Notes: generated by a model from the sequence alone, not told the origin. A stretch of 64,000 nt of DNA from JAKAXS01 sp965279065 (GCA_965279065.1 OZ257134.1:2046001-2110000); one strand, 5' to 3'. Numbered from the stretch's first letter, positions 35,470 through 45,095 are shown. Numbers and translations are program-made.

Positions 35470-36615
35470 TTAGACCACTCTGCCCCGCGCGGCGGCCTCC
35501 AGCCGCTGAAAAATCCCGACGATCAGGGACTTGCGGTCAAGATTGAGCAGCATGGCATCGGCCTTTTCGGCGACGATTGTTTCCCACAGCTCGGCCCACG
35601 TGGCAAGCGAGCCATCCGGAATGATGCGGGTCGCCAATTTTGCATCTTCTGCATCGCTCCCAATACCCCCGGCGCGGGCTCGGATCAGGCGGGCCAGCAG
35701 CGCCAACAGCAGCTCGAAGAACAGCTCGAAGCGTTGCTCGGCCGCCGTCCCTCCCAACTCATCCGACAGCGTGTGGATCATCGGCCAGTCAACCTTCGGC
35801 AACGCGCCAACCAGGTCGGTGAGACGTTTGTAGAGTGCAATGCCGCCGCCGCTGCGCAATCCGAGCAGGCGGCGCACGCTGCCCTCGGCCAGCCGCTCCA
35901 GGATAGCCCACTCGCTCGGCGCTGGCAGTGAGTCCGTCACGTCTTCCGTGCTGGCTGTCAGCGCCTGGCGAACGGCTTGCCGCAACGGCTCGGACGCGAG
36001 TGGTGCTAGATCCAACGTCCGGCATCGCGAACGGATCGTCGGCAGCAGCCGTCCGGGCTCGGACGCCAGCAGCAGGAACAATGTGCGCGCCGGTGGCTCC
36101 TCCAGCGACTTCAGTAGTGCATTGGCGGCATTGGGATTGAGATCGTCAGCCGTATCGACGATCACCGCTCGCCACGCCGCCTCGCCGCCGCGCAGTCCCA
36201 GGAAATTGCGCAGCCGCCGCACCTCGTCGATCGAGATCGAGGCCGAAAACCGCTTGGTCTTCGTATCATAGGTGCGTCGCAGAACGAGCAGTCCTGGATG
36301 CGACAGCGCGCGCACCTGCCGCGTCGCGGGCGACACCTCTGATGTCGTCAGCGATTGCGCGGACGGATCGCGCTCCCTCGGATCGCTCAACACGTAGCGT
36401 GCTAAGCGATAGGCCAGCGTTGCCTTGCCGATGCCCTCTGCACCGGCAATCAGCCAGCCATGGTGCATGCGGCCACCGGCAAACGCTTCGGCAAGACCAC
36501 GTTCGACCGCCTCATGTCCGTAGAGATTTTGCGTGTGCCTGGGGTGCGGGAAGCCGTCGAGGCGGTCAGCCTCCGGCAGCACCTCGATCTCCTGCAGCGC
36601 CGGCGCGCGGGCCAT
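35470..36615 (-). CDS. holB: DNA polymerase III subunit delta'
   Basis: A 381-residue clamp-loader subunit. LIAGAEGIGKATLAYRLAR is the P-loop-like segment, in delta' typically without ATP hydrolysis; AVIVDTADDLNPNAANALLKSLEEPPARTLFLLLA is the diagnostic stretch, followed by PTIRSRCRTLDL with the SRC sensor. The zinc-binding cysteines of the E. coli protein are not evident, as in other members of this group. It ends 144 bp before metG and starts 2 bp after tmk. Confidence 0.92.
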   Translation of the reverse strand: MARAPALQEIEVLPEADRLDGFPHPRHTQNLYGHEAVERGLAEAFAGGRMHHGWLIAGAEGIGKATLAYRLARYVLSDPRERDPSAQSLTTSEVSPATRQVRALSHPGLLVLRRTYDTKTKRFSASISIDEVRRLRNFLGLRGGEAAWRAVIVDTADDLNPNAANALLKSLEEPPARTLFLLLASEPGRLLPTIRSRCRTLDLAPLASEPLRQAVRQALTASTEDVTDSLPAPSEWAILERLAEGSVRRLLGLRSGGGIALYKRLTDLVGALPKVDWPMIHTLSDELGGTAAEQRFELFFELLLALLARLIRARAGGIGSDAEDAKLATRIIPDGSLATWAELWETIVAEKADAMLLNLDRKSLIVGIFQRLEAAARGRVV

Positions 36616-36617
36616 CG

Positions 36618-37274
36618 CTATCCGAGCCTCAGCATGCGCTCAGCCGCGGCCCAGACACGTGCCGCCACGTTGTCCTCGCTACCCGACCCGTCGATCACGA
36701 CGCAACGCTTGGGGTTCTTCTTGGCCAGATCCAGAAAGCCGCGGCGCAGCGTCTCGTGAAACTCACGATCGCGGCCCTCAAAACGATCGGCATCATTGCG
36801 TTCCACCTTTGCAGTACGTCGCGCGTGCGCGCGCGCTAGACCTTCGTCGACATCCATGTCGATCACCAGTGTCAGGTCTGGCCGCGTCTCGCCGATCACC
36901 GCATGCTCCAACGCGTCGAGCACATCGTCAGGCACGCTGCCGGCATAGCCCTGATAGACCCGTGTCGAGTCCGCGAAGCGATCGCAGATGACCCAGGCGC
37001 CCGCGGTGAGGGCCGGGCGGATCGCCACGTTCAAATGGTCCGATCGCGCCGCCGAAAATAGCAGGGCCTCCGCCAATGGACCGTGCGCCGGCGTCGCCGG
37101 GTCAAGCAGCAACGCTCGCACCCGCTCTGCAAACGGCGATCCACCTGGCTCGCGCGTCAGCACGGTTGGAATGCCCGCCTTCTGCAGCTGTGCAGCAAGG
37201 CGCCGGGCCTGGGTCGACTTGCCAGAACCCTCCCCACCCTCGAATGTGATGAACTTCGCCGATGCAGCTGACAT
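36618..37274 (-). CDS. tmk: Thymidylate kinase
   Basis: A 218-residue kinase with P-loop GGEGSGKST (13-21), the TREPGGSPFAE motif, VICDRFADSTRVYQGY (DRF motif, dTMP binding) and a LID region near FEGRDREFHETLR. It phosphorylates dTMP to dTDP. In the usual order dacF-tmk-holB-metG. Confidence 0.96.
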   Translation of the reverse strand: MSAASAKFITFEGGEGSGKSTQARRLAAQLQKAGIPTVLTREPGGSPFAERVRALLLDPATPAHGPLAEALLFSAARSDHLNVAIRPALTAGAWVICDRFADSTRVYQGYAGSVPDDVLDALEHAVIGETRPDLTLVIDMDVDEGLARAHARRTAKVERNDADRFEGRDREFHETLRRGFLDLAKKNPKRCVVIDGSGSEDNVAARVWAAAERMLRLG

Positions 37275-37397
37275 GGCCCGACGTATGGCCGCCCTGGCCG
37301 GTCAGCGCAATCGGAAATGCCGGAACGCATCCTGAAATGTGCGAAACGACGTTGCGAAACAGGGGCTAGACAGCTGAACGTCTGCGCGACGATCGCT

Positions 37398-38609
37398 CTA
37401 GTCGCGGTGGATCAGACCCGCCACCCAGCGCGTCGCCAGCACGGCAACGGTATCGACGCCACGCCGCAGGATTCCGCCGGTCTCGACATCTTCCGCAACA
37501 TACAGCGGCGACTCGCTTACGGCGCGGTTCGGCGTCGTCACGCGCAACATCGCCACCTGATCGCCTTTCTTGAGCGGCGCCTTGAGCGGTCCCTGATAGA
37601 CAATTTCAGCGCGCAGCTTCGGATTCGGCGGGAAGCGGGGCAACACCACCATCACGTCACCCTTGCCTGTCAGCGGCACGTAGAACCGCTCGCCGCCCCA
37701 GACGCGCGCCTGCCCGACTTCTTCTCCCGCATCGAACAGCTTGAATCGCGACGAGCTGTTGAAGCCCCAGTCGATCATCTTCTTGGCTTCGTCCTTGCGG
37801 TCCTTTTCGTTGCCCAGTCCCATGACGACCGCGACCAGGCGCCGGCCGTCGCGCGCCGCAGAGGCCACGAGCCCATAGCCCGCCTCGTTGGTATGCCCAG
37901 TCTTCAGACCGTCCACACCAATATCCATGCTGAGCAACGGATTGCGGTTGTAGAACTTGTGCTTGCGATAGGGGAACTCGCGCTGGCTGAACACTTTGTA
38001 CTGTTCGGGATACTCGCGGATCAGATAGGTCGCCAGCGTCGCGATTTCGCGCGCCGTCATCTTCTGTCCGTCTTTGTGCAAACCCGTTGAATTGACGAAT
38101 GTTGATCGCGGCATTCCGATGCGGCGCGCTTCTGCCGTCATCTGTTCTGCGAATTTCGCCTCCGAGCCGGCCAATCCCTCGGCGATCGCGATGCACGCGT
38201 CGTTGCCCGACTGTACGACAATGCCCTGGATCAGTTCGTCGATCCGCGCCTTCGTGTTGATCGGCACGAACATCGCCGACGTCCCGGACGGTGCGCCTCC
38301 AGTCCGCCACGCGTTCTCACTCATGAGGAACTCGTCCTCGGGCTTGACCTTGCCGTCCTTCATCGCCTTGAACAACACGGCCAGTGTCATCAGCTTGCTG
38401 ACGCTCGCCGGATAGATCAATTCGTCGGCCGCCTGCTGATAGACGACCGCACCGCTATCGTAGTCGATCAGGATGGCGTTCTTGGCTTTGGTCGAGAGTT
38501 CGCCTTGCGCATGCGCTGGATGCGCCGCCGACAGGTACAGCCCCGCGACAGCCACCGCCAGCACCGCTGCCGCGATCACCCGTAGCAGTTGCAGAGATGT
38601 CCCGCGCAT
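37398..38609 (-). CDS. dacF: D-alanyl-D-alanine carboxypeptidase (penicillin-binding protein 5/6 type)
   Basis: A 403-residue exported enzyme. Signal peptide to about residue 35 (AHAQ); active-site motifs SVSK (69-72), SGN (134-136) and KTG (236-238). The C-terminal beta domain (GERFYVPLTGKGDVMVVLPR, then GPLKAPLKKGDQVAML) follows, and the end may form an amphipathic membrane anchor. It trims the terminal D-Ala of peptidoglycan stem peptides. Start 38609 gives a clean signal peptide; the longer frame to 38759 does not. Confidence 0.93.
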   Translation of the reverse strand: MRGTSLQLLRVIAAAVLAVAVAGLYLSAAHPAHAQGELSTKAKNAILIDYDSGAVVYQQAADELIYPASVSKLMTLAVLFKAMKDGKVKPEDEFLMSENAWRTGGAPSGTSAMFVPINTKARIDELIQGIVVQSGNDACIAIAEGLAGSEAKFAEQMTAEARRIGMPRSTFVNSTGLHKDGQKMTAREIATLATYLIREYPEQYKVFSQREFPYRKHKFYNRNPLLSMDIGVDGLKTGHTNEAGYGLVASAARDGRRLVAVVMGLGNEKDRKDEAKKMIDWGFNSSSRFKLFDAGEEVGQARVWGGERFYVPLTGKGDVMVVLPRFPPNPKLRAEIVYQGPLKAPLKKGDQVAMLRVTTPNRAVSESPLYVAEDVETGGILRRGVDTVAVLATRWVAGLIHRD

Positions 38610-38707
38610 GATTCCGCTCGATTTCACGCGCGGACTATCCAGCGCACCAGCCGCTACGTCAACGGCGATGAGGTGTGCGCGAGGCCTTGAAGACGGCTGT
38701 CCGGCAA

Positions 38708-39820
38708 CTACCGGCGGCTGGAGGTCTTGACCTGCTCGCGATGGTCGAACGGCGACCACATTGGGTCGGCCGCCGCAGGACGGCGCGGTTCAGGCGGAAC
38801 GTCCGCAACGGTCGGAACGTCCGGCTCTGCGGTGCGGACAGGCCGGTTGGCATAGGGCGCAGGTTCCGCGTCGGAATAATCGTCGGCAGGTCGCAGGCCG
38901 CGCTGCGCGCTATACTGAGCTTGGCGTCGCTCAGTCGGATAATCGCTACCGAAATCTTCATTCACGGGCGCCCGGTCGTAGCGCGCGTCGTTGTATCGGT
39001 TGGCATCGTCGCGGCGTTGATCATAGCGGCCGTAGGATCGATCGTAGTCCACGTCGGCTCGACGGTTCATGTCCTGGGCATACCGTGCCCGTGACGGCGG
39101 GCTGCGCCGTTCCTGCAACGGTTCTGCGGGCCGGTCGAAACGCGCAACCGCTTGCGCCGGCGGCCGCCCGCCATTCCAGGGCTGATCGCGCAGGAACGCC
39201 TGCTCGCGGCGGTCGTCGCCGTTGAGCGGCGCATGGCCTGCCCAGCGCACGCGCACCTGGCCGAGACCGCCATCCATGTAGCCAAGCGCACGAGCGGACG
39301 CTCGCGACAGATCGATCTCGCGGTTCGCCACGTATGGCCCGCGATCGTTGATGCGCACCAGGATCGTGCGGCCGTTGCGCAAATTGGTGACGTACGCATA
39401 GGACGGCAGCGGTAGCGTCGGATGTGCAGCCGTCAAGGCGTCCATGTCATAGAGTTCGCCGTTGGCCGTCTTGCGGCCGTGAAATTCCTTGCCGTACCAC
39501 GAGCCGACGCCCTGCCGGTCGTAATAGGGCTCGTGCCGCGGCACGTACCAGCGGCCGCCGATCTGATACGGCCGCCCCAGCTTGTAGTGGCCACCACCCT
39601 TCGGGATCGGTCCGGAAACCAGTACGCGTTGGCTAGAGCTGACGCCCCATTTGCTGTCGAAAGTGTTGTCGGCCAAGCCGGGGCCGCCGGAGGATCCCGC
39701 GCAGCCGCTCAGCACGGTCATCAGTGCGATAGCTAATGGGCAAGACAAAGAAATTCCGGGGTGCGGGGGCCGCAACACGCGAACGACTGCCGGCTCGGCG
39801 GAACCGTTATTGAAACGCAT
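38708..39820 (-). CDS. rlpA: RlpA-type septal lytic transglycosylase, lipoprotein
   Basis: A 370-residue protein with a lipobox LSGC (Cys40) after a hydrophobic stretch. The double-psi beta-barrel runs from GVGSWYGKEFHGRKTANGE through INDRGPYVANREIDLSRASA to GQVRVRW (about 110-200) and has the catalytic-type Asp/His. The C-terminal 160 residues are Arg/Asp/Tyr-rich and disordered, and no SPOR domain is visible. RlpA cuts peptide-free glycan at the septum. Upstream of dacF as in related genomes. The start (39820 or 39826) is uncertain. Confidence 0.82.
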   Translation of the reverse strand: MRFNNGSAEPAVVRVLRPPHPGISLSCPLAIALMTVLSGCAGSSGGPGLADNTFDSKWGVSSSQRVLVSGPIPKGGGHYKLGRPYQIGGRWYVPRHEPYYDRQGVGSWYGKEFHGRKTANGELYDMDALTAAHPTLPLPSYAYVTNLRNGRTILVRINDRGPYVANREIDLSRASARALGYMDGGLGQVRVRWAGHAPLNGDDRREQAFLRDQPWNGGRPPAQAVARFDRPAEPLQERRSPPSRARYAQDMNRRADVDYDRSYGRYDQRRDDANRYNDARYDRAPVNEDFGSDYPTERRQAQYSAQRGLRPADDYSDAEPAPYANRPVRTAEPDVPTVADVPPEPRRPAAADPMWSPFDHREQVKTSSRR

Positions 39821-39996
39821 ACACATACGACGTCCCCATTCGGCGCGGGCGGACGAACCGGCACGCACCTTGGGCCCGCAGACGACGGACCCCACGCAAA
39901 CTCATCGGATGCTGACAGAAAGATTTTGAGATCGCGTAAAGAGAAAGCCATTAAGTGTTTGCAAACACGTGGCCCAGAGGCCTCTGAGGACGTTGC

Positions 39997-40314
39997 ATGA
40001 CCGACGATATCGAGCGTCAGAAACTGGACCGGCTGGTTGAACGGCTGAAGCAAAAGATGCCGGATCGGCTGGCACGCGGCATCGGTTGGCTTGTTGGCCC
40101 CTCCGCAATCCTGATCCGCCTGCCGCTAGGGCTGTTGTGTATCGCCGGCGGAATCTTCTCCTTCTTGCCCGTGCTCGGCATCTGGATGCTGCCGCTTGGC
40201 ATACTGCTGATCGCCGTCGACGTTCCCTGGGTGCGCCGCTGGGTTATCCGCACCTGGCCGCGGATCGAGGCGCGTTGGCGGCTGTGGCGCAGCCGGCGTT
40301 CCCGCTCAACCTAG
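39997..40314 (+). CDS. Small conserved membrane protein
   Basis: A 105-residue protein. An N-terminal charged helix (DDIERQKLDRLVERLKQKMPDRLARG) precedes two close hydrophobic helices (LPLGLLCIAGGIFSFLPVLG; MLPLGILLIAVDVPWV) and a basic Trp/Arg-rich tail. Widespread in alphaproteobacteria as a hypothetical protein; function unknown. Confidence 0.7.
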   Translation: MTDDIERQKLDRLVERLKQKMPDRLARGIGWLVGPSAILIRLPLGLLCIAGGIFSFLPVLGIWMLPLGILLIAVDVPWVRRWVIRTWPRIEARWRLWRSRRSRST

Positions 40315-40344
40315 GCGTGATGCCTGGAAACACTTGTCTGCTGG

Positions 40345-41262
40345 TCAGCTCCAGCGCCGGTTCGACCACATCCACTGCTCAGGACAATCCCGCACCCAGA
40401 CTTCGAATTGCTTCTGCATTTCCGTCATGATGGTGCGGATGTCGTCCGACGTGTTCGCCGTCCGCGGCACGCGCAGTTCCTTCAGTTCGATCTGAAACCG
40501 GCTCGAGGTTCCTATCCGCATGCATCGCGACATCCAAATGCGCGTGCCCAGCCTCCGCGCGATCATACCGGAGATCGGCATCGTCTTGGCCGCCTTGCCG
40601 AAAAACGGTACCGCCATGCCGCGCCGATCGTAGAGATCGTTGACGATGCCGAGCCGGCCTCCGTGCCGCACGAAGTCCGTCAGCAGCCGCGCGGTGCGTT
40701 GATCGTCGCCATGATCTCCCTCCACCGTTCCGCGACCGAACAGTCCTCCGGGATAGAGATCCCGCCGCTGATGGCGCAGGAAGCGATCGACGTACGGATT
40801 GTTCACCGACCGATACACGGCCGCCGGATTGGCATTCGCCACCACGAAAGGCCAGATCGCCAGCTCCCAGTTCCCCATGTGCATCGAGACGCCGATGATG
40901 GGGCCCAGCTTGCCCGAATAGCGGCCGAACACCTTTGAGTTCAGAATCTCGATGGCACCAGGCTGCGCCAGCACGCGGTCGATCTGCATCGTCTCCGCCA
41001 TCACGCGTCCGAGGTTCTGCCAATGCGCGAGCGCGATCGCATCGCGCTCAGCCTGGCTCTTCTCCGGGAATGCGATCAGCAAGTTATCGAGTGCGCGCCG
41101 GTGTCGGCGTGGGCTGATCCGCGGCGCCAGCCAGCCCCATGTCCACGCCGAGAACGATGTCGCGATCGACAGCGGCATGAGGCGGATGAACCCCACGATC
41201 AGACGCAGCACCGCGTACTCGAGCCGAAATTGAACGTCACGCAGACGGGAGGTTTCGCGCAT
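40345..41262 (-). CDS. Lipid A-type lauroyl/myristoyl acyltransferase (LpxL/HtrB family)
   Basis: A 305-residue membrane-anchored protein. The catalytic HX4(D/E) motif is HMGNWE in GVSMHMGNWELAIWPF; DLYDRRGMAVPFFGKAAKTM and the CPEQWMWSNRRW end are typical. One N-terminal hydrophobic stretch anchors it to the inner membrane. It adds a fatty acyl chain to lipid A or a related lipid. Start 41262 fits the MRETSRLRD N-terminus. Confidence 0.85.
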   Translation of the reverse strand: MRETSRLRDVQFRLEYAVLRLIVGFIRLMPLSIATSFSAWTWGWLAPRISPRRHRRALDNLLIAFPEKSQAERDAIALAHWQNLGRVMAETMQIDRVLAQPGAIEILNSKVFGRYSGKLGPIIGVSMHMGNWELAIWPFVVANANPAAVYRSVNNPYVDRFLRHQRRDLYPGGLFGRGTVEGDHGDDQRTARLLTDFVRHGGRLGIVNDLYDRRGMAVPFFGKAAKTMPISGMIARRLGTRIWMSRCMRIGTSSRFQIELKELRVPRTANTSDDIRTIMTEMQKQFEVWVRDCPEQWMWSNRRWS

Positions 41263-41336
41263 CTCGACTCGAGGTGTTCTCTCAGAAGGATGAAGTTCGT
41301 GCCGATGCAGCCTGATGCCAATGCCCGGCGCCAACG

Positions 41337-42584
41337 TCAAGTTTTGCCTGTCGCGGGCCGATTGGCGGATGGCGCGTCGGTGCCCGACCCCAGCCCGCCT
41401 GGAGACATCGCCTTCGGCGAAGCCACAGACGGCCGCAGCCCTTCACGCACGACCACCCTCCGCAACGCCGGAATGGCGCCCAGCGCATAGACTCCGAACC
41501 CGCGCAGCAGATGCGCCGGCAGAAAATCGCTGAGCAGCGATCGGTTGAGGACATCGATCGCCGCAATGCGCGAACCCACGTCCGGCGCGCGCGACCGGGC
41601 GTATTCCGCAATGGCAGCAGCATCGCCGCCCTGCGCCTCCGCCACGCACTCGGCCAGAACGGCCGCATCGCGCAGTCCGAGGTTCAACCCTTGTGCACCG
41701 ATCGGCGGCATGACATGGGCGGCCTCGCCCACTAACGCTATCCGTCCAAGTCCCAACGTTTCGGCTGACAGGCCCGAAAGCGGAAAGCTCGCGCGCGGAC
41801 CCACATCGCCGATGGTCCCCAGCAGGCCGCTGAGCCGGGACTCCAGTTCCTCGCAGAACGCCTCATCCACCAACTGGCCAAGACGCGCGGCTTCCTCACG
41901 GCTTTCGACCCAGACCAGGCTGGAGCGTCGGCCCGGCATCGGCACGGTGGTCAGCGGACCGTTCGGCCGGTGAAATTCGGTCGATATGCCATGATGCGGC
42001 CGCTCATGGCCGAACGCGGTCACCACCGCGGCCTGCGGATAGTCCCAGGATCGCGTGACAATACCGGCCGCGGTCCGCGCCAGCGAGTGACGCCCATCTG
42101 CGCCGACACAAATCCCAGCTGTTAGGCTTCGCCCGTCGGTCAGTCGGACCGTCACGCCCGCGTCTCTATCTACGACTGCCGCCACCGTGCCTGATAGGAC
42201 CGTCAGGCCCGGCTGCGCTGACGCCGCACGGCCGAGCGCTGCCACCAGCGAGGCATTGGGTACATTGAAGCCGAACTCGTCGAGGCCGAGTTCCGCCGCC
42301 TTGAAGACCGTCTCCGGCGCGCGGAGCATTGCGCCACGATCGTCGATGAGCCGAATGCCGAACATCGGCTCGCAGTCCTTCGCGATCGCGTCCCAGACCC
42401 CGAGATTGCGTAGTAGTTCGATCGATCCGGAGAACAGAGCAGCTGTGCGTCGGTCCGGCCCGGCAACCGGTGCTGCGGCCACGGCCACCGTCTCGACGCC
42501 AAAACGCGCCAAAAGCACCGCGGTCGCCAGACCCGCCGGCCCCCCGCCAATGACGACAACTCGCGGGTATCCTTCGTTTTGCAT
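41337..42584 (-). CDS. UbiH/COQ6-family FAD-dependent monooxygenase
   Basis: A 415-residue flavoprotein. GGGPAG (13-18) is the FAD dinucleotide loop; GADGRHSLAR and LVGEAAHVMPPIGAQGLNLGLRD are the DG and GD motifs of aromatic-ring hydroxylases. Best fit is ubiquinone-ring hydroxylation (UbiH/UbiL-like); the exact ring position cannot be told from motifs. Convergent with nothing; divergent from the porin across a 379-bp gap. Confidence 0.85.
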   Translation of the reverse strand: MQNEGYPRVVVIGGGPAGLATAVLLARFGVETVAVAAAPVAGPDRRTAALFSGSIELLRNLGVWDAIAKDCEPMFGIRLIDDRGAMLRAPETVFKAAELGLDEFGFNVPNASLVAALGRAASAQPGLTVLSGTVAAVVDRDAGVTVRLTDGRSLTAGICVGADGRHSLARTAAGIVTRSWDYPQAAVVTAFGHERPHHGISTEFHRPNGPLTTVPMPGRRSSLVWVESREEAARLGQLVDEAFCEELESRLSGLLGTIGDVGPRASFPLSGLSAETLGLGRIALVGEAAHVMPPIGAQGLNLGLRDAAVLAECVAEAQGGDAAAIAEYARSRAPDVGSRIAAIDVLNRSLLSDFLPAHLLRGFGVYALGAIPALRRVVVREGLRPSVASPKAMSPGGLGSGTDAPSANRPATGKT

Positions 42585-42963
42585 GGAACGAGGTGTTACC
42601 GGCTTTCGACCTCGCGTCAAAGCCACCATTCGCAATAACTGGCGCCACACCTCCGCTTCCACCGTGGCCCGGGCGGCACTCCCCCTATTTGTACGTCGGT
42701 GTTTGGAGTTTTTATCAACAGGCTCAGGGACTAAGCCTGCAATTTCCCAGTCGCAATTAACGCGCTGTAGAAGTCCGAAATTAATCAGGGGGTTGCGGTA
42801 TTACACCGTCGCATTGTCACACACCTGTCACAATAGGTTTAGCCGTTTACCGGGCGGCCTTTCCTGGGTAGTCCACAGTCAGCTGCTGTCCGAAGGACTT
42901 TGCAGCCACCGACGAGCGCACCATGCCGGGCGACGCGGTTTTATCGGGATATTGGGGGACATG
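42585..42963. other. 379-bp divergent intergenic region
   Basis: It separates the UbiH-like gene from the porin gene. It is relatively AT-rich around 42690-42840 and contains a Pho-box-like repeat. An open + frame continues through it into the porin (from 42187), but this part is antisense to the UbiH-like gene and not coding. Confidence 0.5.
42814..42835 (+). promoter_or_regulatory. Pho-box-like direct repeat before the porin gene
   Basis: TTGTCAC (42814-42820), four bases ACAC, then CTGTCAC (42825-42831) followed by AATA. Two 7-mers spaced 11 bp apart match the PhoB site pattern (CTGTCAT-N4-CTGTCAT). The spacer is less AT-rich than usual. If real, the porin is induced by phosphate starvation. 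Confidence 0.5.
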
Positions 42964-44403
42964 ATGATCCGGGGTTGGATGTCGAAAGCTTCCGCCGCGC
43001 TGCTTTTGACGGCGTCTGCGTTAGCCTTGAACACCGCGTCCGCACAAGCGGCTGATCTGGGCGGCAACTGCTGCGCTGATCTCGAAGAACGTATTGCCGA
43101 ACTCGAAGCCACCACGGCCCGCAAGGGTAACCGCAAGGTGAGCCTGGAGATTTCTGGCCAGGTCAACGAAGCCTTGATGTATTGGGATGATGGCACGGAA
43201 AGCAACGCCTACATCGTCACCAACGACAACTCGCGCTCGCGCGTCCGCTTCAAGGGCAAGGCGAAGATCAACGGCGACCTCGAAGCTGGCTACCTGCTCG
43301 AGATCGGCATTCGCGGAGCCAACTCCAAGCGCGTCAATCAGCTAGACGACAACGCAGCCGCAGATAGCGGCCTCGATCTCCGCCACTCGACCTGGTACCT
43401 GAAGAGCAAGACCTTCGGCCAAGTCAACGTTGGCCTGACCGGCACTGCGTCGGAAGACATCACCGAAGCCAACCTGTCGCAGACCGGTGCGTTCGCCAAG
43501 TATTCGGACATGGAAGACTCTGGCCTCGGCATGAGGCTCCGCGTCGACGGCCGTATCAGCAACGGCACGACCGCCGGCCCGGTGGATCGCAGCATCTCCT
43601 GGCGCCGCCTTCTCAAGGATACTGGCGACCAGGCCGGTGAAGGCGATCGTGAAAACGTTGTTCGTTACGAAACCCCCGAATTCAAAGGCTTCTCAGCCGT
43701 GGCAGCCTGGGGTGAAGACGATTTCTGGGATGTCGGCCTGAAGTATGCTGGCGAGATCGGCGACTTCAAGCTGATCGGCCGGGTAGCCTACAGCGAAACG
43801 ACTGAAAACCCGGTGACGGCCAATGGCAACACGATCGACACAGCGTGTCTCTCCAATGGCGTCGTCGGCGGAAACGTAACCAAAGATGCAGATTGTAACT
43901 CGATCGGCGGCTCGATCAGCATCATGCACACTGAAACCGGCCTCTATGCGAACTTCGCGGCTGGCCAGATACAGGACGATCTGATCGAGACCAGCACCGG
44001 AACCAACGGCTTCGTTGGCACCGGCGCTGACGATACCAGCACGTTCTACGCCGTTCAGGCAGGTATCGAGCGGAAGTGGTGGGACCTTGGCAAGACGACC
44101 ATCTATGGCGAGTACAACAACAACGACGGCGGCGCCAACGGCCGCCGCGGTATCGCCGCCAACGATGACATCAACCCTTTCTTTGGCACCGCATCGCGCA
44201 TCTTCGATACCGAAGTTGAAATGTTCGGCGCTGGCATCGCTCAGGGCATCGACGCAGCTGCAATGACGCTTTACCTGTCCTACCGCCACATTGAGGGTGA
44301 CATGACGGTGAAGCAAAATGCTGCTGGCGCTGCCGGTGGCCTCCGCTCCATCGACTTCGACGATCTCGACATCGTCATGACGGGCGGCATCATCAAGTTC
44401 TGA
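42964..44403 (+). CDS. Outer-membrane porin
   Basis: A 479-residue protein. The signal peptide ends near SAQAADLGG; a short coiled coil (DLEERIAELEATTARKG) is followed by KVSLEISGQVNEALMYWDDG and about sixteen amphipathic strands ending DIVMTGGIIKF with a terminal Phe, the signature of an outer-membrane barrel. This plan is shared by major alphaproteobacterial porins with an N-terminal periplasmic helix. ATG 42964 is 5 nt after GGGGG; ATG 42961 is also possible. A strong terminator follows. Confidence 0.85.
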   Translation: MIRGWMSKASAALLLTASALALNTASAQAADLGGNCCADLEERIAELEATTARKGNRKVSLEISGQVNEALMYWDDGTESNAYIVTNDNSRSRVRFKGKAKINGDLEAGYLLEIGIRGANSKRVNQLDDNAAADSGLDLRHSTWYLKSKTFGQVNVGLTGTASEDITEANLSQTGAFAKYSDMEDSGLGMRLRVDGRISNGTTAGPVDRSISWRRLLKDTGDQAGEGDRENVVRYETPEFKGFSAVAAWGEDDFWDVGLKYAGEIGDFKLIGRVAYSETTENPVTANGNTIDTACLSNGVVGGNVTKDADCNSIGGSISIMHTETGLYANFAAGQIQDDLIETSTGTNGFVGTGADDTSTFYAVQAGIERKWWDLGKTTIYGEYNNNDGGANGRRGIAANDDINPFFGTASRIFDTEVEMFGAGIAQGIDAAAMTLYLSYRHIEGDMTVKQNAAGAAGGLRSIDFDDLDIVMTGGIIKF

Positions 44404-44428
44404 TCTTCCGACAATTGAGATCTGATCA

Positions 44429-44456
44429 GGGGGCCGGCGCGACCGGCCCCCTTTTT
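44429..44456 (+). terminator. Porin gene terminator
   Basis: A 9-bp stem GGGGGCCGG (44429-44437) with 44443-44451, 5-nt loop, then TTTTT. Confidence 0.92.
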
Positions 44457-44630
44457 CATTGCCCGGGCCACCAAATCCAGTCTGTACCTTCTCGGCCACA
44501 TGGCCGTGTCACAACACCCTTCCCGAGAAACGCGGGTTGCAAGGTGAAATTCGCGAAATCCCCTTGTTTTCATGTCAGCCTACCAGCATTTTCCGGCCTC
44601 TAGAGGGGTCGGAAGACTCGCGGGGTCGGT

Positions 44631-44975
44631 ATGAAGACGAAATTTCTTTTGGCGCTGAGCGTGGGCCTCGTTGTGGCCGCGACGTCAGCATTCGCGTTTC
44701 AGGAGGAAAAACCAGCCTCTGAAGCCCCCGGTTCATCCGCGCCCGCAGCTGGTGTCAATTCACCGGACGAGGGCGCCAAGCCCCCGAAGGACGGCACCGA
44801 GGTCAATATTCCCGGCCTCGGTAAGCTCGGCACGTTGCCGAAGATGGATTTCGGCCTGGAGCTGCTGTACGGCGCCAACGAAAACAAGCCAGCCGAGGCC
44901 GAGCCCGCCAACCCCTCGGCCGTACCCGAGCCCGAAGACCTCACGATCCGCGGAACCATGAAGCATAGCTTCTGA
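44631..44975 (+). CDS. Small secreted protein of unknown function
   Basis: A 114-residue product with a signal peptide (MKTKFLLALSVGLVVAATSAFA), a Pro/Ala/Ser-rich stretch, and a central VNIPGLGKLGTLPKMDFGLELLYG segment. The end, DLTIRGTMKHSF, finishes in Phe as outer-membrane proteins do, but the protein is too short for a barrel alone. Similar short proteins accompany porins in this group; role unknown. Confidence 0.6.
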   Translation: MKTKFLLALSVGLVVAATSAFAFQEEKPASEAPGSSAPAAGVNSPDEGAKPPKDGTEVNIPGLGKLGTLPKMDFGLELLYGANENKPAEAEPANPSAVPEPEDLTIRGTMKHSF

Positions 44976-45002
44976 GTCTGAGACGTCCGGATTTGCGACC
45001 AG

Positions 45003-45024
45003 GGGAGCCGGCGGGCTCCCTTTT
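45003..45024 (+). terminator. Terminator after the small secreted protein
   Basis: GGGAGCC (45003-45009) pairs with GGCTCCC (45014-45020), then TTTT. Confidence 0.75.
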
Positions 45025-45095
45025 CGTTTACCCTTTACCGCCCTGGAAGCCTGACGCACACTTTGCCGACATGACGTTCGGGAAAGACGTGTGCC

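Noticed and set aside
42187..42963. In-frame upstream extension of the porin gene
   Set aside because: It is antisense to the UbiH-like gene and ends before the porin signal peptide; the GGGGG ribosome site marks the true start.
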